Assembly (NCBI GenBank): GCA_937923125.1
Contig: CALALK010000007.1
Location: forward strand, 1-10,694
Source of the DNA: an uncultured Carnobacterium sp.
GTDB taxonomy: Bacteria; Bacillota; Bacilli; Lactobacillales; Aerococcaceae
Reading direction: 5' to 3'
DNA length: 10,694 nucleotides
The number at the start of each line of letters is the position of its first letter. Positions within the stretch are counted from its first letter, which is position 1. Made by a program: the position numbers and the translations under genes. Under the pieces are notes generated by a model. That model saw only the letters and a program-made list of their open reading frames with translations, had not been told where the DNA came from and did not search any database. This document shows positions 7,665 through 10,694 of the stretch, piece by piece.

Positions 7665-8615
7665 TTATAGTGTGATTGTGATACTTCCCCAGGCAAGGCC
7701 ACCGCCAAAACCTGATAAAAGTAATTTTTTATGTTCTCCGATTTTCAATGTCCCGTTTTCTACCAGTTCATTGAGTAAAATCGGAATACTTGCAGCCGAA
7801 GTGTTTCCAACGTGATCGATATTCATTGGGAATTTTTCAATCGGTTGTTTTAATTTCTTAGCCACTTGTTCGACTAAACGACGATTTGCTTGATGTAACA
7901 AGTACAAATCAATATCGTCGGCAGTATATCCAGCCTTTTGTAAAGTATCTTGGATATTGACTGGAACAGTTTTGCTGACTAATTCATAAACGCCTCGACC
8001 ATCCATTGTCATGGTTGAAAGTGTTTGATTTGTCATTCTTTTTCCAGCGACTAACGCCTCAGATTTCTGTCCATCATTTTGTAATGTTTCCGCCAATAAA
8101 AATGGCTCTTCATCTTTTTGTAAAAGAACAGCTCCAGCGCCATCTCCAAAGAGAATAGCCGTTGAGCGGTCTTCCCAATCGAGTGAACTGAGCATTGTTT
8201 CCGCTCCGATGACGATTCCGTATTTTCTTTGTCCGTGTTCCAACATTTTTAATCCTGTGGATAAGGCAAAGACAAATCCGCTACAAGCCGCACTGACATC
8301 GAACGCAAATGCATTCGTTGCCCCAATTGCTCCTTGTACTAGGGACGCGCAAGAAGGACTTGCTGCATCAGGTGTCATCGTTGCTACAATGATAAATTCA
8401 ATGGATTCAGGAGAGATATTACTCTTTTCAATTAAGCGTTTTGCGGCAATTGTCGCCAAATCACTTGTTGTCTGTTCTTTTGCCCAATATCGGGTTTTGA
8501 TTCCTGTTCTCTTAACGATCCATTCATCAGAAGTATCTACTCGTTTCGCCCAGTCATCATTTGTAATGACGGACGTTGGGAGATAGGAACTTGTCGCTAT
8601 CACTTGAACCCCCAC
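7665..8615 (-). CDS. fabH: 3-oxoacyl-ACP synthase III (initiating condensing enzyme)
   Basis: FabH starts chains by condensing an acyl-CoA, usually acetyl-CoA, with malonyl-ACP. The 316-residue protein has the catalytic triad C111 (VSAACSGFVFAL), H241 (LLHQANRRL) and N271 (VGNTSAAS), plus the ACP- and CoA-contacting WIVKRTGI (32-39) and the C-terminal GFGGGLAWG (302-310). It is a few residues shorter than streptococcal FabH, mainly in the loop near residues 184-203. The start is a GTG at 8615, 5 bases after the fabT stop, with AAGGGA (8631-8626) 10 bases upstream inside the end of fabT. No ATG lies nearby that would give a full-length FabH. The weaker start and long spacing may keep FabH lower than its neighbours. 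Primer preference (straight or branched) cannot be read from this. Confidence 0.97.
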   Translation of the reverse strand: MGVQVIATSSYLPTSVITNDDWAKRVDTSDEWIVKRTGIKTRYWAKEQTTSDLATIAAKRLIEKSNISPESIEFIIVATMTPDAASPSCASLVQGAIGATNAFAFDVSAACSGFVFALSTGLKMLEHGQRKYGIVIGAETMLSSLDWEDRSTAILFGDGAGAVLLQKDEEPFLLAETLQNDGQKSEALVAGKRMTNQTLSTMTMDGRGVYELVSKTVPVNIQDTLQKAGYTADDIDLYLLHQANRRLVEQVAKKLKQPIEKFPMNIDHVGNTSAASIPILLNELVENGTLKIGEHKKLLLSGFGGGLAWGSITITL

Positions 8616-8620
8616 AATGT

Positions 8621-9082
8621 CTACTTCCCTTCTTGATTTGCTAGTACAGCCTCGTGTAAGAAATCATATAAATTATGAAGTCCTTTAACAAGAACTGCCA
8701 TTTCTTCAGCATTCATTCCCTCGATTGTTTTTAAAACTAACTTCTCGTGGAATTTACGATGAAGACGATAAAGTAAGCGACCTTTCTTGGTCAGACCTAA
8801 AATTACAATTCTTCGATCGGTTTCACTCTTCAAACGAACAACATAGCCTTTTTTCACTAAAGCATTCACTGCAACTGTCAGCGTCCCAACGGTTACATTT
8901 AATTTATTAGCGACTTCTGTTGTCGTATGTTCGTTATACATTCCAATCGCTTCAATGGCATGCATCTCTTTAATGGATAAATCATTAAATTGGCTTTGCG
9001 CCAGCGAAGATTCTTCAATGTCGAGCATTTGATTAAAGACGTCCACCAAATACCCGTTTATGGTCTCTAGAGTTGGTTCCAT
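8621..9082 (-). CDS. fabT: MarR-family repressor of fatty acid synthesis FabT
   Basis: FabT is a dimeric winged-helix repressor that, with long-chain acyl-ACP bound, shuts down fatty acid synthesis genes in Lactobacillales. The 153-residue protein has an N-terminal dimer helix, a winged helix-turn-helix at about 53-95 with recognition region EVANKLNVTVGTLTVAVNAL and wing SETDRRIVILGLT, and KKGRLLYRLHRKFHEKL leading into the C-terminal dimer helices. NDLSIKEMHAIEAIG and EEMAVLVKGLHNLYDFL match streptococcal FabT closely. It is the first gene of the operon. The ATG at 9082 has AAGGAG (9098-9093) 10 bases upstream. Four matching operators surround the promoter, which implies autoregulation. Other MarR proteins are excluded by the combination of sequence, context and operators. 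Confidence 0.97.
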   Translation of the reverse strand: MEPTLETINGYLVDVFNQMLDIEESSLAQSQFNDLSIKEMHAIEAIGMYNEHTTTEVANKLNVTVGTLTVAVNALVKKGYVVRLKSETDRRIVILGLTKKGRLLYRLHRKFHEKLVLKTIEGMNAEEMAVLVKGLHNLYDFLHEAVLANQEGK

Positions 9083-9102
9083 AAAAGATGTTCTCCTTTT
9101 TG

Positions 9103-9115
9103 TTTGAATATCAAA
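9103..9115. promoter_or_regulatory. FabT operator box 1 (leader)
   Basis: TTTGAATATCAAA is an exact match to TTTGA-N3-TCAAA, the FabT box. It lies downstream of the predicted transcription start and just upstream of the fabT SD. Its centre is 16 bases from the centre of box 2, about one and a half helical turns, so dimers on both would lie on roughly opposite faces and could crowd each other. Confidence 0.8.
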
Positions 9116-9118
9116 TCA

Positions 9119-9131
9119 TTTGATAATCAAA
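9119..9131. promoter_or_regulatory. FabT operator box 2 (at -10 and start site)
   Basis: TTTGATAATCAAA is an exact TTTGA-N3-TCAAA palindrome. It begins at the downstream edge of the -10 hexamer and covers the predicted transcription start. Binding here should prevent open-complex formation. Confidence 0.85.
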
Positions 9132-9160
9132 GTATATACGAGAGATAGTTTGAATGTCAA
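9131..9160 (-). promoter_or_regulatory. Sigma-A type promoter of the fabT operon
   Basis: TTGACA (9160-9155) and TATACT (9136-9131) are separated by 18 bases. TATATA at 9138-9133 with a 16-base spacer is an alternative -10. The predicted transcription start is near 9124, giving a leader of about 40 bases that contains the fabT SD. The -35 lies inside FabT box 3 and the -10 touches box 2, so bound repressor should block RNA polymerase directly. AT-rich sequence upstream could act as an UP element. Coordinates are predictions from motif and spacing only. Confidence 0.85.
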
Positions 9161-9161
9161 A
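9149..9161. promoter_or_regulatory. FabT operator box 3 (over -35)
   Basis: TTTGAATGTCAAA is an exact box, extended to 6-base arms by the flanking G and C (9148 and 9162). It contains the complete -35 hexamer on the minus strand. Its centre is 30 bases from that of box 2, close to three helical turns, so the two dimers would face the same side of the DNA. It has the longest arms of the four boxes. Confidence 0.88.
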
Positions 9162-9179
9162 CCTTTTTTAAAGATTTAT

Positions 9180-9192
9180 TTTGAATTTCAAA
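9180..9192. promoter_or_regulatory. FabT operator box 4 (upstream)
   Basis: TTTGAATTTCAAA is an exact box lying upstream of the -35. Its centre is 31 bases from box 3, again about three helical turns. It does not overlap the core promoter, so it may help cooperative binding or hinder contact of polymerase with the upstream AT-rich DNA. Confidence 0.78.
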
Positions 9193-9291
9193 CTATTTTC
9201 AAAATTTAAAAAGCTTACATTCCTTTTAAATTAGGAATTATTGTTTGTAATTTTCATAAAAAGAACAATTTTGAAAGAACTCTATGCAATG
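9193..9291. other. AT-rich spacer between the amidohydrolase terminator and the fabT operators
   Basis: This stretch of about 100 bases holds no ORF of note and no convincing second promoter. It contains a 6-base inverted repeat ATTCCT/AGGAAT (9219-9224 and 9233-9238) with an 8-base loop, without a T tract. The DNA next to box 4 is A/T tract rich and could serve as an UP element for the fabT promoter. Confidence 0.5.
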
Positions 9292-9327
9292 AAAAAAGGC
9301 TAGTTAGATTGCTCTATCTAGCCTTTT
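9292..9327 (-). terminator. Intrinsic terminator of the amidohydrolase gene, possibly bidirectional
   Basis: Arms 9323-9318 and 9303-9298 (GGCTAG/CTAGCC) pair. After one T-T mismatch, a further three pairs (9316-9314 with 9307-9305) close a 6-base loop. On the minus strand six T residues follow (9297-9292), right after the amidohydrolase stop, so it should insulate the fab operon from that gene. On the plus strand the hairpin is followed by a T-rich tail too, but no plus-strand gene needs it. Confidence 0.88.
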
Positions 9328-9329
9328 AT

Positions 9330-10694
9330 TTATTTTTTATAGACACATTTTCCATTCACATATGTTGCAAGTACGTTCGTATTTAACAATTGAACAGGTT
9401 CAGCTTCCAGAATATTTTGGTCTAGAATCACAAAATCTGCTAAAGATCCTACTTCTAGTGTGCCAATGTCTAAACGACTGAGCGCTTTTGCTGCCCCACT
9501 CGTATGCGCCTTTAATGCCTCTCCAATAGAAATCCGTTGTTCGGGCATTAAGCATGGAACTGGCAGCTGTTCTTTTGTTTGACGAGCTACCGCATTAAAC
9601 ATGGATTCAAACGGCGTCACGTCCAGTACAACTGGCGTGTCTGTTCCAAATCCAAGTGTTGCTCCCTCTTCTAAGAACGATTTGAACGGGAACATATGAC
9701 GCGCACGCTCTGCTCCAACTTCTTCATCTAGAGTCTCATAGCCGACCAATAAATGACTTGGTTGCACTGAAACGATTAATGAAGGCTGAGCAGTTAATGG
9801 AAGGTCTGTTGGATCCATCACTTCCAAATGTTCAATGGTATTGAATTTATTTGGTGCGTCAAAAGGAGTCTCTTCCTGCGCTTTTTTGAAGTTTTGTAGA
9901 GTCAATGCAATCGCCTTATCTCCAACTGTATGAATTCGCATCGGCCATCCCTCTTTGTTAGCAAGAAGCGTTAAGCGTTCCATCTTCTCTTCTGTTAAGA
10001 GTGGACCACCCACGTCTCCTTCAAAGAAAGGCATCGGATACGGCTCTTTTAAATAAGCCGTATGCGAACTTGTCACGCCATCATAAAATTGTTTTACGCC
10101 CCCCATTTGGAGCATCTCTGAGCGGTATGTCTTGTAGAGCTCACGGTTACGTTCAACTTCTTCACGCATCGCTGGGAAGAAGCTTACACGTACTGTTGCA
10201 TCCTTTTCCACTTTAGCATAGAGTTCTGGATACACAATGTCATCTGGACTCTCACCCGTTAAAGCAACATCTCCAACAGCGGTCACGCCCATTTGGTTTA
10301 GGTAAGCCATATACTCTTTTAAGGCTTGTTCTTCGTCATTTTTATAGACTGATAATACTTTTGATAAATAATAGATAGCTTTTGCTTCCAGAAATACGCC
10401 TGTCAGTTCGCCGTCTTGCATTACTGCTTCTCCACCAATGTTTTGTGGGATAGCTTCTGGTGTTAACTCCAACACTTCTAGCGCCTTGGAATTCAGCCAA
10501 ATCGTATGCGCATCCCCTGCGATTAAGCAGATAGGTACGTCTGTTGAAGCTTTATCTAAGTCTTCTTTCGTTGGTAAGATTTGTTGACCAAAGTCGCTTG
10601 CATACCAGCCAATTCCGATTTTCCATCCATTATATACAGGAATAGAAGCTGCTTGATGAACCACTTCTTCTATCGTTGATCCTCCAACGGCCTT
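9330..10694 (-). CDS. YtcJ-like metal-dependent amidohydrolase, 5' end outside the window
   Basis: The protein belongs to the amidohydrolase superfamily, YtcJ-like (Amidohydro_3) branch, cytoplasmic hydrolases of mostly unknown substrate. The frame is open to the right edge, so 454 residues are visible and the N-terminus, with the first metal-binding His-X-His, is missing. Visible marks, numbered from the first visible codon, are GDAHTIWLNSKAL (60-72), the lysine of VKQFYDG (K201), H255 in RIHTVGDKA, H289 in IEHLEV, and D352 in GTDTPVVLDVTPFES, which supply the usual metal ligands and catalytic acid. The C-terminal IGTLEVGSLADFVILD (410-425) is the family's closing beta-sandwich segment. An internal GTG at 10664 is not the real start, since homology continues upstream. 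It has its own terminator and no FabT box inside, so it is probably unrelated to the fab operon. The substrate cannot be assigned. Confidence 0.9.
   Translation of the reverse strand, partial: KAVGGSTIEEVVHQAASIPVYNGWKIGIGWYASDFGQQILPTKEDLDKASTDVPICLIAGDAHTIWLNSKALEVLELTPEAIPQNIGGEAVMQDGELTGVFLEAKAIYYLSKVLSVYKNDEEQALKEYMAYLNQMGVTAVGDVALTGESPDDIVYPELYAKVEKDATVRVSFFPAMREEVERNRELYKTYRSEMLQMGGVKQFYDGVTSSHTAYLKEPYPMPFFEGDVGGPLLTEEKMERLTLLANKEGWPMRIHTVGDKAIALTLQNFKKAQEETPFDAPNKFNTIEHLEVMDPTDLPLTAQPSLIVSVQPSHLLVGYETLDEEVGAERARHMFPFKSFLEEGATLGFGTDTPVVLDVTPFESMFNAVARQTKEQLPVPCLMPEQRISIGEALKAHTSGAAKALSRLDIGTLEVGSLADFVILDQNILEAEPVQLLNTNVLATYVNGKCVYKK

Noticed and set aside
8209..8586. 125-codon open frame on the plus strand opposite fabH
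   Set aside because: It is antisense to a clearly coding gene, has no recognisable motif, and is the usual mirror frame of a conserved minus-strand gene. Other plus-strand frames (617-901, 1186-1491, 4665-4937, 5627-5905) were rejected for the same reason.
9219..9238. Inverted repeat ATTCCT/AGGAAT as a second terminator or operator
   Set aside because: The stem is short and AT-rich with an 8-base loop, and no T tract follows on either strand. It does not match the FabT box.
9194..9280. Possible further FabT half-sites (TTTTCAAAA near 9195-9203, TTTTGAAAG near 9269-9277)
   Set aside because: Each has only one arm of the box. In DNA this AT-rich, single arms are expected by chance.
10662..10664. 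GTG at 10664 as the true start of the amidohydrolase
   Set aside because: The frame continues open to the window edge, and the N-terminal metal-binding segment required by the family is still missing, so the gene must extend beyond the window.
1..10694. Mobile elements, CRISPR arrays, tRNA or rRNA genes, riboswitches
   Set aside because: No transposase, direct repeat series, cloverleaf or known riboswitch-like leader was recognised. The window is almost entirely filled by conserved core genes.

Overview
The window reads as a chromosomal segment of a low-to-moderate-GC Gram-positive bacterium of the order Lactobacillales. Three things point there: the gene order fabT-fabH-acpP-fabK-fabD-fabG-fabF-accB-fabZ-accC-accD-accA, the use of the FMN enoyl reductase FabK instead of FabI, and a MarR-type FabT regulator with TTTGA-N3-TCAAA boxes. 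The sequence does not settle the genus. An enterococcal or carnobacterial (Granulicatella-like) relative seems more likely than a Streptococcus, because fabM, which sits just upstream of fabT in streptococci, is absent here. All genes lie on the minus strand, so transcription runs from high to low coordinates.

Layout, in transcription order. At 10694-9330 is the 3' part of a YtcJ-like metal-dependent amidohydrolase gene, whose 5' end lies outside the window; it ends at a strong stem-loop terminator (9292-9327). The 247-base gap at 9083-9329 holds that terminator, an AT-rich stretch, and a sigma-A type promoter surrounded by four exact TTTGA-N3-TCAAA palindromes. From 9082 to the left edge runs an almost gapless type II fatty acid synthesis (FAS II) operon: fabT, fabH, acpP, fabK, an 80-base gap with a terminator-like hairpin, then fabD, fabG, fabF, accB, fabZ, accC, accD and the first 73 codons of accA.

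Together the genes encode a whole pathway. AccABCD makes malonyl-CoA, FabD moves the malonyl group to AcpP, and FabH starts the chain with acetyl-CoA. FabF, FabG, FabZ and FabK carry out the condensation, reduction, dehydration and second reduction of each round. FabT is the expected repressor, working with long-chain acyl-ACP as corepressor. Most junctions are overlaps or gaps of 3-27 bases with good Shine-Dalgarno (SD) sequences, often inside the end of the previous gene, which suggests translational coupling.

The enzymes look ordinary and intact. The most notable parts are regulatory: the four-box FabT promoter, and the probable intrinsic terminator between fabK and fabD that could split the operon into a highly expressed front (fabT-fabH-acpP-fabK) and a less expressed rear. 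I found no sign of an undescribed protein system, mobile element, CRISPR array or RNA gene.
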